From Niabella soli DSM 19437 (GTDB taxonomy: Bacteria; Bacteroidota; Bacteroidia; Chitinophagales; Chitinophagaceae), in contig NZ_CP007035.1 in NCBI RefSeq assembly GCF_000243115.2, positions 3,410,001-3,474,000 on the forward strand: 64,000 bases of DNA, written 5' to 3'. The notes under the pieces are model-generated. The model was not told the origin of the DNA, did not search any database, and saw nothing but the letters and a program-made list of their open reading frames with translations. Within the stretch, counting starts at the first letter, position 1, and each line of letters begins with the position of its first letter. The position numbers and the translations under genes were made by a program. Of this stretch, positions 8,552 through 17,370 are shown piece by piece.

Positions 8552-9916
8552 ATGAATGATAAGATAGAAGCACAAACGGCAAAACCGCATTTACGGCGCG
8601 TGCTGAGCCTGTGGGATCTGATTTTTTATGGTATTGTGCTCATTCAGCCCATTGCGGCTGTGGGTCTTTTTGGCGTTGCGTCAAAAGTATCCGGCGGCCA
8701 TATGAGCACCACTTTGCTGATCGCAATGGTGGGCATGATCCTGACGGCAATAAGTTATGGTCGGATGGCTTCCTTATACCCTTCTGCCGGTTCGGCATAT
8801 ACCTATGTAGGCAAAGGTCTGAACCCTTATTTTGGTTTTATGGCGGGGTGGGCCATGTTCCTCGATTATCTGATCGTTCCGGTTATCAATACCATTTATG
8901 CCTGCCTCACCCTGCAGCGGCTGGTGCCTTCGATCCCCTTTGTAATATGGGTGATCCTGTTCGTGCTCTTTATTACATTTTTAAACCTGCGCGGCATCCG
9001 CACTATGGCCCGGTCAAACGAACTGATGCTGCTTGTGATGTGTTTGGTGATCCTGGCCTTTATCGTATTGGGCATTCATTATGTTTTTCATGATCGTGGA
9101 TGGAGCGGCCTGCTTTCTTATAAGCCCTTTTATGATCCCAAAACATTTAACCTGGGAGCCGTCATGACCGCTACTTCGTTTGCGGCGCTTACCTATATCG
9201 GTTTTGACGGGGTTACCACCCTGGCGGAGGATGTTAAAAATCCGAAAAGAAACATGCTGTTAGCGCCCATACTGGTTTGTTTATTTACCGGACTTTTCAG
9301 CATTCTTCAAATATACCTGGCTCAGCGCATCTGGCCGGATTATAATTCATTTCCGAATCTGGAGACTGCTTTTTTTGATGTAGCGGAAAAGGTCGGAGGC
9401 CGGTTGTTGTTTAATGCTATTGCTGTTATCTTGTTTATAGCCTGTTTGGGAAGCGGGCTGGCAGGACAGGTAGGTGCGGCACGCCTGCTTTTTGGTATGG
9501 GACGGGACGGCGTCATCCCCGGAAAAATATTCTCACACCTCGATAAAAAAAGAGGAACGCCCACCTACAACCTTATTATCATGGGCGCCCTGACCATTAT
9601 CGGCTCATTGCTTTTGAGTTACCAGGGATCTGCTGAACTGTTGAATTTTGGCGCCTTCATCGCTTTTATGGCTGTAAATATTGCAACTTTTCGTCAATTC
9701 TTTTTCCTGCGGAAAGCAGGTGAAAAACGGCGCATTTTTTATGATGCCATTCTTCCGGTTTCAGGGTTTGTTGTTTGCTTTTTAATCTGGATAAGTCTTC
9801 CGGCGGCCGCTAAATTAATAGGCGGGATATGGTTCCTCCTGGGATTTATTTACTTAGTTATAAGAACACGCGGGTTAAAACAAAAGCCGGTCATTCTTAA
9901 TTTTAAAGATAGCTGA
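8552..9916 (+). CDS. APC superfamily amino acid permease
   Basis: This protein of about 454 residues has roughly 12 hydrophobic helices and no soluble domain. The family is recognised from SLWDLIFYGIVLIQPIA at the start, YPSAGSAYTYVGKGL in the second helix region, and SFAALTYIGFDGVTTLAEDV in the helix that binds substrate in APC transporters, followed by the conserved loop NPKRNM. It should import an amino acid or related amine across the inner membrane. The ATG at 8552 is preferred over the TTG at 8543. It lies downstream of the aminotransferase and 19 bases before the ceramidase-like gene, so it probably imports the compound that the upstream enzymes metabolise. Substrate specificity cannot be read from the sequence. 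Confidence 0.88.
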   Translation: MNDKIEAQTAKPHLRRVLSLWDLIFYGIVLIQPIAAVGLFGVASKVSGGHMSTTLLIAMVGMILTAISYGRMASLYPSAGSAYTYVGKGLNPYFGFMAGWAMFLDYLIVPVINTIYACLTLQRLVPSIPFVIWVILFVLFITFLNLRGIRTMARSNELMLLVMCLVILAFIVLGIHYVFHDRGWSGLLSYKPFYDPKTFNLGAVMTATSFAALTYIGFDGVTTLAEDVKNPKRNMLLAPILVCLFTGLFSILQIYLAQRIWPDYNSFPNLETAFFDVAEKVGGRLLFNAIAVILFIACLGSGLAGQVGAARLLFGMGRDGVIPGKIFSHLDKKRGTPTYNLIIMGALTIIGSLLLSYQGSAELLNFGAFIAFMAVNIATFRQFFFLRKAGEKRRIFYDAILPVSGFVVCFLIWISLPAAAKLIGGIWFLLGFIYLVIRTRGLKQKPVILNFKDS

Positions 9917-9934
9917 TTGTATAATTTTAAAGAC

Positions 9935-11398
9935 ATGAAGTACGTAACAAAATCTTTGGGCTTGCTGCTATGCTTAATAGTCACACTTGCCATTTCCTGT
10001 AAAGACCAGCATCCGGAAAAGCTAAAAGGAGGCGTGGCCTTAATGAATATTACACCTCCCGTTGGCGCCCGGCTGGCCGGACATTTTTATGAAGCATTTT
10101 CCACAGGGGTTCACGATTCGATCTGGGCAAAAGCGATCGTACTGGAACAGGGAAATCAAAAGTTCGCCTTTGTTTTCTGTGACCTGATCGGCATAACGCG
10201 GGATATCAGCACACAGGCGCGAAAACTGGCAAGCACCGCAACCGAAATTCCGCTTCAAAATATCCTGGTTGCAGCAACGCATAGTCATACGGGACCTTTA
10301 TTTTATGGTTTTCAGCATACCTATTTTCATAATAAAGCAATTGCGGACGATGGAGTAGATGAGCATGAGAAAGCTGACTATCCTGATTTTTTGATCCATC
10401 AAATTGAAAAAGCGGTTGTAAAAGCAAACGAAAGCGTTATGCCCATTTCGATCGAAGCAGGTGTTGGCCGGGAGGATGGACTTTCTTTCAACCGCCGCTA
10501 TTATATGAAAAACGGAACGGTCCTTTTTAACCCGGGGCCGCTGAATCCCGATATTGTTGGCCCGGCAGGCCCCATTGATCCGGAAGTTGGAATACTGCTG
10601 TTGCGTAATGCCGGATCAAAAGACTATATGGGGGGGCTGACGGTTTTTGCCATGCATGCGGACTGCATAGGCGGTACGAAAATGAGCGCAGATTATCCTT
10701 ATTACCTGGAACAAACCCTCAAAAAAAAGTTTGGCCAGCAATTCTTTTCTGCATTTTCTCTTGGCCCTGCCGGTGATATAAACGATGTAGACATTAAAAA
10801 AGATCAGCCGATCTATAGTGATTCGAACACGCAAAAAATCGGCAGCACCTTGGGTCAGGTTGTAATTCAGGCTGTACCGGAACTCAAGAGGATCACCCAA
10901 CCATCCTTCGCTTCATTTTCATCTAAGATATTAGTGCCCTTGCAGGTCCCTTCCCGTGCACAGATCGATTCTGCGGATGTGCTGATTAACAATCTTTATA
11001 AGGTTAGCCAAACCGGCGCCTATATTAGAAATGCCGGAGGAGAATCGGGCGATTTTTTAAAGCGGGTGGAAATGAGTAAATACCTGGCTTTAAAAGATCA
11101 GAAGCCGGCGGTTGATGCAGAGGTCCAGGTTTTCAGGATAGATTCCCGGACCGCGATCGTAGGCCTTCCGGGCGAAATTTTTTCCGAACTGGGGCTTGAT
11201 CTTAAAAAAAGATCTCCTTTTGAAAATACAATTGTAATGACGGTATGTAATGACAGGATCAGTTATATACCAACAATAAAAGCATTTAAAGAAGGGAGCT
11301 ATGAGGTCACCAATTCAATAATCAAACCCGGTGGGGGTGAAATGCTGGTTGAAACAGCGGTGAAGCTTTTAAAGGAAGCAAAGGACGGGCTTAAATAA
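9935..11398 (+). CDS. neutral/alkaline ceramidase-like lipoprotein
   Basis: This protein of 487 residues has a lipoprotein signal peptide (lipobox LAISC, Cys22), so it is likely anchored in the outer membrane or periplasm. The body matches the N-terminal zinc domain of neutral ceramidases: GVALMNITPPVG, the family's opening strand, then VAATHSHTGP with the metal-binding histidines, and a later AMHADC segment. At 487 residues it is shorter than full bacterial ceramidases (about 650), so the C-terminal immunoglobulin-like domain is probably missing. Many short relatives are of unknown substrate. It could cleave an amide such as an N-acyl sphingoid base or another amide-linked molecule. It ends the + strand cluster that begins at 4611, and the ATG at 9935 is chosen over the TTG at 9917 because it sits directly before the signal peptide. 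Confidence 0.75.
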   Translation: MKYVTKSLGLLLCLIVTLAISCKDQHPEKLKGGVALMNITPPVGARLAGHFYEAFSTGVHDSIWAKAIVLEQGNQKFAFVFCDLIGITRDISTQARKLASTATEIPLQNILVAATHSHTGPLFYGFQHTYFHNKAIADDGVDEHEKADYPDFLIHQIEKAVVKANESVMPISIEAGVGREDGLSFNRRYYMKNGTVLFNPGPLNPDIVGPAGPIDPEVGILLLRNAGSKDYMGGLTVFAMHADCIGGTKMSADYPYYLEQTLKKKFGQQFFSAFSLGPAGDINDVDIKKDQPIYSDSNTQKIGSTLGQVVIQAVPELKRITQPSFASFSSKILVPLQVPSRAQIDSADVLINNLYKVSQTGAYIRNAGGESGDFLKRVEMSKYLALKDQKPAVDAEVQVFRIDSRTAIVGLPGEIFSELGLDLKKRSPFENTIVMTVCNDRISYIPTIKAFKEGSYEVTNSIIKPGGGEMLVETAVKLLKEAKDGLK

Positions 11399-11430
11399 AC
11401 ATCTCTGGGTGGCTATTTAAGCTATAGGCT

Positions 11431-12300
11431 TTAAACATGCAAGGTCTTACGGTATTCACTAGGCGTCATGCTTTTAATTTTTTTGAATTGCCTGTTAAAG
11501 TTAGCCAGCGTATTATAGCCGCATTCATAGGCTATTTCAACTACATTGAAATTTTTTTCTCCCAGCAATTTACAGGCATGGCCAATCCGCACAATATTTA
11601 AATATTCTACGAACGTGGCCTTGTGGTGTTGTTTAAAAAAATTACAAAAAGCAGTCACGCCCATATTCGCCACTCCTGCAATTTCGTGAAGCGCTATATC
11701 ATTATTGAAGTTGCGCATGATATAGTCCGTTATCTTGCTGAACCTATCGGAGTAATCGGTGGCTTGTATGGATTGCTCATAGGTAGGGCTCGCCAATAAT
11801 TCATAATCCCTTGTGCCAGACAAAATATCAAATATGGTGAGGAGAGAGGCCAGGCGCTGCAACCCGTTCTGCCCCCGCATTTTAATCATTAGGGAAGTGA
11901 TCATTTTACAAGCCTTTCCCCGGATGGCCAGTCCGCGCTTGGACTTCAGTAAAATTTTCCGGAAGGGCTCTATTTCAGGGATATTCAAAAAATGCTGACC
12001 GAGAAATTCGGGCACAAACTGAACAACAATGGCTTCAGCGGGAGTGGATGCCTCCCCTTTTACATATACATCGTCATTTACCCAAACATGTGGCAGTGCA
12101 GGTCCCATCAGTACCAGGTCTCCCTCCTGGAAATATCCGATATGATCACCCACCATTCTTCTGCCTGTGCTTTTAGTGATCAATACAAGTTCGTACTCGG
12201 GATGGTAATGCCAGGGATAGACAAAGTAAGTTCCCTTTTCTTCAAACAGAATAAATGACTTATCAATTTCCTGCGGCAACCGCCACTCGACAGCTTTCAT
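11431..12300 (-). CDS. AraC family transcriptional regulator with cupin-type sensor
   Basis: At 289 residues this is a standard-sized AraC regulator. The N-terminal half is a cupin-like ligand-binding domain (YPWHYHPEYELVLI, then GDLVLMGPALPHVW). The C-terminal ~100 residues form two helix-turn-helix motifs (IALHEIAGVANMGVTAFCNF, then the conserved VVEIAYECGYNTLANFNRQF and KKIKSMTPSEYRK). It is convergent with the ceramidase-like gene, ending 32 bases after it, and may control the 4611-11398 cluster. It resembles the AraC gene at 42858 in layout and motifs, so the two are distant paralogues. The ligand is unknown. The family call is certain; the target operon is inferred from position. Confidence 0.9.
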   Translation of the reverse strand: MKAVEWRLPQEIDKSFILFEEKGTYFVYPWHYHPEYELVLITKSTGRRMVGDHIGYFQEGDLVLMGPALPHVWVNDDVYVKGEASTPAEAIVVQFVPEFLGQHFLNIPEIEPFRKILLKSKRGLAIRGKACKMITSLMIKMRGQNGLQRLASLLTIFDILSGTRDYELLASPTYEQSIQATDYSDRFSKITDYIMRNFNNDIALHEIAGVANMGVTAFCNFFKQHHKATFVEYLNIVRIGHACKLLGEKNFNVVEIAYECGYNTLANFNRQFKKIKSMTPSEYRKTLHV

Positions 12301-13108
12301 AATGCAATAGTATTAACGTTGAAAATACGAAATTTAATGATGATTTTAGGGGATTAAAAATTGTACCACTGCCTCAATTGGAGTAGATGGGATTTTTATG
12401 TAGTAGCTGATTTAGACCCTTTATGGTCGCTCATTTTATAGGCTAAGTTTACGGAGTATGGATAAGGAGTCATAAAACAAAGCCAGGTTAGCCATTAAAT
12501 TTATTACAATATGTTCCCGTGTAACTTCAGCAAGCGTACATAATAACAAAAATTGATACAGAGGAATGAAATTAAAATTAACAGGGCAATTGTAGGCGCT
12601 GGTTTGCCATTTTAATTTCGGCTGAAGTTTACGGCGTTTTTGTTTGCGGGAAGGGTTCTTTTTCATTTTGTTTTATTTTGTACATAAATCTCCACCCACA
12701 ATAATCGCTATCCTAAATTAAAAGGAGGTAAATTATTACTTGCAGGCGATATTTTAGCTGGCTGATTTATTTATGAAAAGCCCTAAAAATTAACTCTTAT
12801 GGAGAAAATACGATACAGGGGGGTAGAAGCATAAATCGGTTCAGGAGAATGATGGGCGTTTTTCCATATATTGATTGAGCGGCTCACGAAAATCAGTCGG
12901 CTTTTAAATAAGTTGCAAAAGACAATAATGCAACAAGGGCGTATGAGCTTTATGTAGTGGGTGTTTCGTCCGGTAAAAATGGGTAACGCGGGAAACCGGC
13001 ACGAGGTGTGCCGGATAAGCGTGGAACAACCATTCATAATGAACCGGTATCAAAATTATCATAATGGGCTTATGGATTCTCCTTCATTGTGATCAAAGCA
13101 GGCGGGGT

Positions 13109-13389
13109 GCTCGTTAGCTAAGAGCAATAGCAGGCCTGGCGTTGCTTTCGAAATGGATCGTGCCGATGGCACTCAATTCCCTATATTTGGCTCATTACTT
13201 CGGAATTTATTCCGAAGTTACCTGAAGAATGCAAGCCTCTGGCTTTCTGTCACATTGAGCACATGATTAAACTAGTTGAAACCTCCAGTCAGTGAACGTT
13301 GAAGAGGCGTAGCTTCGGTTTAATGGGTTAACAAGGAACTTTAGTTTCTTGTTAAAAGCGCGCAACTAAAAGTAGAGAGCCATCGGCTC
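13109..13389. repeat. cluster of short palindromes (hairpin-rich element)
   Basis: At least six inverted repeats lie within 281 bases: 13109-13125 (one bulged base), 13160-13172 (GTGCC, loop GAT, GGCAC), 13198-13217 (9-bp perfect stem, two-base loop), 13233-13245 (AAGCC, loop TCT, GGCTT), 13330-13353 (11-bp stem with one G-U pair, two-base loop), and 13377-13389 (GAGCC, loop ATC, GGCTC). Three share the pattern of five paired bases ending in GCC, three-base loop, GGC and pairing bases. This density exceeds what I see in other gaps. It might be a repetitive extragenic element, a structured RNA, or the remains of a mobile element. Confidence 0.5.
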
Positions 13390-13499
13390 GGCCTATAAGC
13401 TGATCCTGCAGCGATACCCCATCAGTCAATCAGCATCACAAGTATTTTAATAAAATTGATACCGGTTTATTATCACGCTGTCTGGTAAAGCTAATTAAG

Positions 13500-13527
13500 A
13501 AAAAAAAGAGAGGTCAATAGACTTCCC
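13500..13527 (-). terminator. intrinsic terminator of the heparinase III / GH88 operon
   Basis: On the - strand, 49 bases past the heparinase III stop, an eight-base stem (13520-13527 with 13508-13515, one mismatch and one G-T pair) with a four-base loop is followed by a run of eight T. This is the usual layout of a rho-independent terminator for transcription leaving the gene at 13576-15555. Confidence 0.5.
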
Positions 13528-13575
13528 TTTTTGATTAGTTTCTTTGGCAACTTCGTATGCCGGAAACAGATCTTT

Positions 13576-15555
13576 CTATTGTACTAACCTTACCGTAATA
13601 TCTTTCTGTTTGCCGTCAACGGTCAGTACAAGGGAGAGAGTGCCTGCGTCATAATTATTAGATGCGTTTTCTTTTAAAGTGATCTCCGGCGCTTTCTGAC
13701 CATTATAGGGATATAAGATGGTAATGAAGGTTTGTGGTGCATCCGATGTTTTTGCTTTTTCAAAAACAAAGGCAGGGCGTTCTAATTCCTGGCGGTAAGC
13801 GTAGGATACTTTTCCTTCCTCCTTTTTTAATACAACCGGCTCTTTATCCAGGTTCCGGATCAGCAGGTTATTGCCATCGCTGAAAGTGGTATATACGCTG
13901 TGTTGCTGTTCGTTAAAAACAGGATTGCTGTTTTCTTTGAGCTGAAAATGGACGCCAACAGTTCCCTGATCTTTTCCTGCGGCGCGGTCGATGATCAGGA
14001 AATACTTTTGGTCAATAAACAACACAGATCTCCGGTGATTGAGGCCGGGGTAGCTGGGGTTAGTGTACGTAAGAATATCAAGATCTTTTCTTGTTTTCCA
14101 TTGTTGCAGCGCCGCCTTGGTGATCACCATATTTTCATTGTTCAGCGTTAATGTGCTATGTACGCGGGTTTGCCGGTACCAGTTACGGAGTTTCATGATC
14201 GTGGAATCACCGGCATATACATAACAACCCGCATCCGGGGTAAAATTGCGGCCTTTGATCCACAGCTCAAAAGTACCGTTATCCGGCTGGGCATGAAAGG
14301 CTCCCGGGGGGCTGGCTTTTAATACCATAACCGTAGAAGTATTGCTCCATCCGTTCCGGAAAGTGTAAAAGCCGGAGGTGGTTAAGCCGTGTGAAAGAAA
14401 GGCGGGTGGGTTGCCTTTTTTGCCGTCGGTAGCATAATATTGGATCACTTTATTGTTGGGAAAGGCTTTGGCCCAACTGGTGTAAGACTTCAGCATAGCC
14501 GATTTTTCCACCAGCTTGGCATCGCTGAAAACCGGGTAGGTATAATCCGGGAAAGAAAAGTTGATCGTAGCAAGGATCATTTTCTCAACGGTTTCCTTAT
14601 AACTCGCCGGGAAAACCTGGTCCATACCCGCCTGCTGCGTGGAACGAAGCGCGCTTAGGAAGGTGTTGATCATAGACACATGATAGTTGGGCGACAGCTC
14701 CCATTGCACCCCGTCCGGGTATACCTGTTTTTTTATTTCAGCGTTCAGGATCGCCACGCCGCTGTTTCTCCAGGCTTCGGCTCTTTTAAATTCCGGAAAG
14801 GAAACCCCTGCAAAAAGCACCCGCTGTGCCTCAAACAGACGGTGATTACCCTGTTCGGCATAGTTGCCCGACAAATAATCAGCCTGTTCATGATAATTGT
14901 TAAGGAACTTCATCAGGAACGCTGGGGTGAAGTTGGGCGAATGCACAAATATATTGAAGGTGGGTGCCAGGTTTAAAATACGGTCCGATACCTCCAGCGG
15001 GCGCCAGGCGTATTTATCATTCTCCTGAGACAGGCCCTTTGCGTTTTTTTTAGCCCAATCGGTAAACTGGTATATCCATTCTTTTGCATAACGTTCTTCC
15101 TTTGTAGCCCGGTATACCAGGGCCATCGATTGCCACCATTTAACCCGGTGCAACTGCCAGCGCACTTCATTGTCCTTCACCGGCCAGTATTGCCAGTTAA
15201 TGTCCTTACCGTAATAAAAAAAGCCGTAACCCTTATGGGGTTGGAACTTGTGTAACAAGGCGCTGTCGGCTGCGGCGCGGGTAGCTTTATCAATGGATCG
15301 GTTCAGGTCCACATCTTCTTCAGCGGCACTAAAATCCGGCTCCCTTTTGTTGCTTTTCTTTTTGTAATACGCCAGCAGGGCGGTTGCGGCGGCGTCATAG
15401 TGCTGCGCCTGCACGTCGGCTTTTACCTGCTCCAGTCCGGGATAATCCAGGTTCAGGATGGCAAAGGCCGATTTATCAAGCGCCGGCTGTTGTGTGTTGC
15501 CGGTGTAAAAGAACGCCATTAATAGAATAGTGGGTAATATCTTCTTTATGATCAT
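13576..15555 (-). CDS. hepC: heparinase III family lyase (PL12), heparan sulfate specific
   Basis: This 659-residue protein has an N-terminal signal peptide, an (alpha/alpha) toroid (residues ~25-390, Hepar_II_III_N type) and a C-terminal beta-sandwich (Hepar_II_III type). It eliminates uronic acid-containing glycosidic bonds of heparan sulfate to give 4,5-unsaturated oligosaccharides. The three catalytic residues I recall for Bacteroides thetaiotaomicron heparinase III (Asn240, Tyr294, His424) line up with Asn237 (AEQGNHRLFEAQ), Tyr291 (ELSPNYH) and His421 (GAFHAQPDNG), a constant shift of three residues. This makes the family call strong. It lies downstream of the GH88 gene on the same strand, which would remove the unsaturated uronate that this lyase creates, and 13.6 kb from the PL13 lyase. 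The exact sulfation preference is inferred from the family. Confidence 0.9.
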   Translation of the reverse strand: MIIKKILPTILLMAFFYTGNTQQPALDKSAFAILNLDYPGLEQVKADVQAQHYDAAATALLAYYKKKSNKREPDFSAAEEDVDLNRSIDKATRAAADSALLHKFQPHKGYGFFYYGKDINWQYWPVKDNEVRWQLHRVKWWQSMALVYRATKEERYAKEWIYQFTDWAKKNAKGLSQENDKYAWRPLEVSDRILNLAPTFNIFVHSPNFTPAFLMKFLNNYHEQADYLSGNYAEQGNHRLFEAQRVLFAGVSFPEFKRAEAWRNSGVAILNAEIKKQVYPDGVQWELSPNYHVSMINTFLSALRSTQQAGMDQVFPASYKETVEKMILATINFSFPDYTYPVFSDAKLVEKSAMLKSYTSWAKAFPNNKVIQYYATDGKKGNPPAFLSHGLTTSGFYTFRNGWSNTSTVMVLKASPPGAFHAQPDNGTFELWIKGRNFTPDAGCYVYAGDSTIMKLRNWYRQTRVHSTLTLNNENMVITKAALQQWKTRKDLDILTYTNPSYPGLNHRRSVLFIDQKYFLIIDRAAGKDQGTVGVHFQLKENSNPVFNEQQHSVYTTFSDGNNLLIRNLDKEPVVLKKEEGKVSYAYRQELERPAFVFEKAKTSDAPQTFITILYPYNGQKAPEITLKENASNNYDAGTLSLVLTVDGKQKDITVRLVQ

Positions 15556-15591
15556 CGTAAATGATTTTAATGTTTATTAGCAAGCCGGTAA

Positions 15592-15647
15592 GCCGGAAAA
15601 GCGGGAAGGTATTATTCTTCAATTACCGCCTCACCGCCTTCCCGGCT
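15592..15647. repeat. inverted-repeat element, copy A
   Basis: The segment starts with GCCGG and ends with CTCACCGCCTTCCCGGC followed by T. The ends can pair to form a hairpin of about 56 bases. Two related segments occur at 37335-37391 and 37504-37554, so this appears to be a dispersed family. It lies between the GH88 stop and the heparinase III start. Confidence 0.5.
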
Positions 15648-15678
15648 ATTGGTGAGACAGCTCAACATTAATGAGCGC

Positions 15679-16887
15679 CTATTGTAGCGGCAACTTAATT
15701 TTATTTAATGCGGCATATTTTTTCAACGCTTCAAGATAATAATAGTCGGCATAATCCAGGGGTGTGTCCACCTCAGAATTATATAAAAAGGCGCCCACGC
15801 TATGCCTGAGGATGAAAAAATGATTCTCCCCGGGTTTTGCCAGGAAATCATCGGAAGAAAGATTTTTCAGGATCTCTTCGGCATAATCTGCATATTTTTT
15901 TCCGTCTTTCACCCGGGTACTTAAATCCAGCAATCCGCAGGCAATTACCGCAGCGGCCGAAGCGTCACGGGGTGCGCGGCCATCAGGGTCCAGCGCATTA
16001 TGCACATCAAAATCCCAAACGGGAATTTTATTTTTCGGCATCCGCGGATGGGTCATTATAAATTGTGCAATATGCTGCGCCTGCTGTAAAAACTGCGGGT
16101 TAGCGCTGTTGTTGTAACACATAATATAGCCATAAAGACCCCAGGCCTGCCCCCTGGCCCATGCAGATTCATCTGTAAGGCCCTGGTGCGTTCCCTTGCT
16201 AAGGACTTTACCGGTTGCCGGGTCGTAGTCTACCACATGATAGGAACTGTAATCTTTTCTGTAATGATTTTTCATTGTAGTGAGAGCATGCGTGTTAGCC
16301 GCATTCGTATACTGCTGCTTATTAAATTGAGCGCCCGCCCAGTACAGGTATTCCAGGTTCATCATATTATCAATGATCACCGGGTATTTCCAGGGGCCAA
16401 AATCCCAGGAGCGGATCACCCCGGTTTTGGGGTTGAAGCGCTCAAAAAGATGCTCGGCGCCCTCTTTGAGTACGGGCAGGTATTCTTTGTCTTTCGTAAT
16501 GCGCCAGGCGTTCCCGTAGGAACAATAGAGCATAAAGCCCAGGTCGTGTGTTTTGGTTACATACCGGATGGAGTCGAGGGCGAGCGTAAACCGTTGGGCG
16601 GCCGTCGCCAGATCTTTATTACCGGTTAATTCGTATCCATACCAAAGCGAACCGGGAAAAAAACCGGTGGTCCAGTCGGTTTTGGGAGCCAGTCGTACCG
16701 TCCCATTGGGATTTACCGAGCGGGGATTCTGGCCGGGTGTATAGGTCGCCGCAGCCCGGGTCAGTTGCTCCTGGATGGTGATAATAGCATGGCGGAACCA
16801 GTCTTTAGAGGTACTGGCTTGTGCCTGGGCTGCTACCGAAGCTAAAAGGATAAATGCTGTAATAATGGCATTGAATCGTTTTTTCAT
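15679..16887 (-). CDS. ugl: unsaturated glucuronyl hydrolase (GH88)
   Basis: This 402-residue protein has a cleavable signal peptide (residues 1-23, ending AQA). The (alpha/alpha)6 barrel hydrates the 4,5 double bond of the unsaturated uronic acid left by polysaccharide lyases and so releases the uronate. The two conserved aspartates are visible as Asp115 in THDLGFM and Asp173 in IIDNMMNLEYL, and DESAWARGQAWGLYGY is a strong family signature. It precedes heparinase III on the same strand with 123 bases between them, probably as one transcript. Together with the lyases it supplies the step after elimination. A signal peptide suggests periplasmic action. GH88 enzymes differ in tolerance for uronate 2-O-sulfate, which cannot be read here. 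Confidence 0.93.
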   Translation of the reverse strand: MKKRFNAIITAFILLASVAAQAQASTSKDWFRHAIITIQEQLTRAAATYTPGQNPRSVNPNGTVRLAPKTDWTTGFFPGSLWYGYELTGNKDLATAAQRFTLALDSIRYVTKTHDLGFMLYCSYGNAWRITKDKEYLPVLKEGAEHLFERFNPKTGVIRSWDFGPWKYPVIIDNMMNLEYLYWAGAQFNKQQYTNAANTHALTTMKNHYRKDYSSYHVVDYDPATGKVLSKGTHQGLTDESAWARGQAWGLYGYIMCYNNSANPQFLQQAQHIAQFIMTHPRMPKNKIPVWDFDVHNALDPDGRAPRDASAAAVIACGLLDLSTRVKDGKKYADYAEEILKNLSSDDFLAKPGENHFFILRHSVGAFLYNSEVDTPLDYADYYYLEALKKYAALNKIKLPLQ

Positions 16888-17370
16888 CTGCTTTTAAAGT
16901 TTGAATAAAAGTAAGCCGGCACAGAAGAAGGGTCTTTCAATATTGATTTTAATATTTTAAAACTGGATGAAATTTATTGGGATTAAGGAATGTGGTAAAA
17001 TAGGAGAAACGGGGCATAGTGTTTTTCATAAAACAATATGTTACTGATAATCAATGATATAAAGTATTCTTGTGGTTAAAACGGCAAAAAAAGAGAGAAA
17101 AATAATCCAAATCGAAAAAAGAAAAATCCATTTTTAAACAGGCCCCGGCAATGTCGTTCTATATTTATGATCGTCAAAACAGCTCAACCCTGACCTGTAA
17201 ATGGAAGCATAAGCGAACGCTATTACAGGAATAGATGCTCGCGACAATTTGTCGGGTTTTTGAATGCCAGGTCGGGATTAGTTATTTGATTGTTGCCGAA
17301 ATGATTTAGAACAGCATTGCGCAATTGCCATTTGAAATGATAAACGAGAATGTCCTAAAATATACAGATT
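16888..17370. other. divergent intergenic region with a candidate leader hairpin
   Basis: This 483-base gap separates the divergent GH88 and SusC genes and must hold promoters for both operons. I could not fix either promoter convincingly. At 17242-17261 a short stem (CGACA with a partner at 17250-17254) is followed by GGTTTTTG, a terminator-like shape about 110 bases before the SusC start. No open frame of note is present. Confidence 0.4.

Larger units (their letters stand above)
12301..13575. other. 1.27 kb region without a convincing gene
   Basis: Only short open frames occur here, at 12436-12666 and 12783-13037 on the - strand. Neither has a recognisable motif. A lysine/arginine-rich start in the first might be the scar of a mobile element, but I cannot name one. 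The right part (13109-13389) is rich in short palindromes, listed separately, and a terminator-like hairpin lies just after the end of the heparinase III gene. The region separates the first metabolic cluster from the glycosaminoglycan locus and may be a former insertion site. Confidence 0.5.

Noticed and set aside
12436-13037. Two short - strand open frames of 76 and 84 residues
   Set aside because: No recognised motif or plausible start signals; composition looks noncoding.
13109-13125. tRNA D-arm-like sequence (GCTC...GAGC)
   Set aside because: No anticodon stem, T-arm or acceptor stem follows; it is one of several nearby palindromes.
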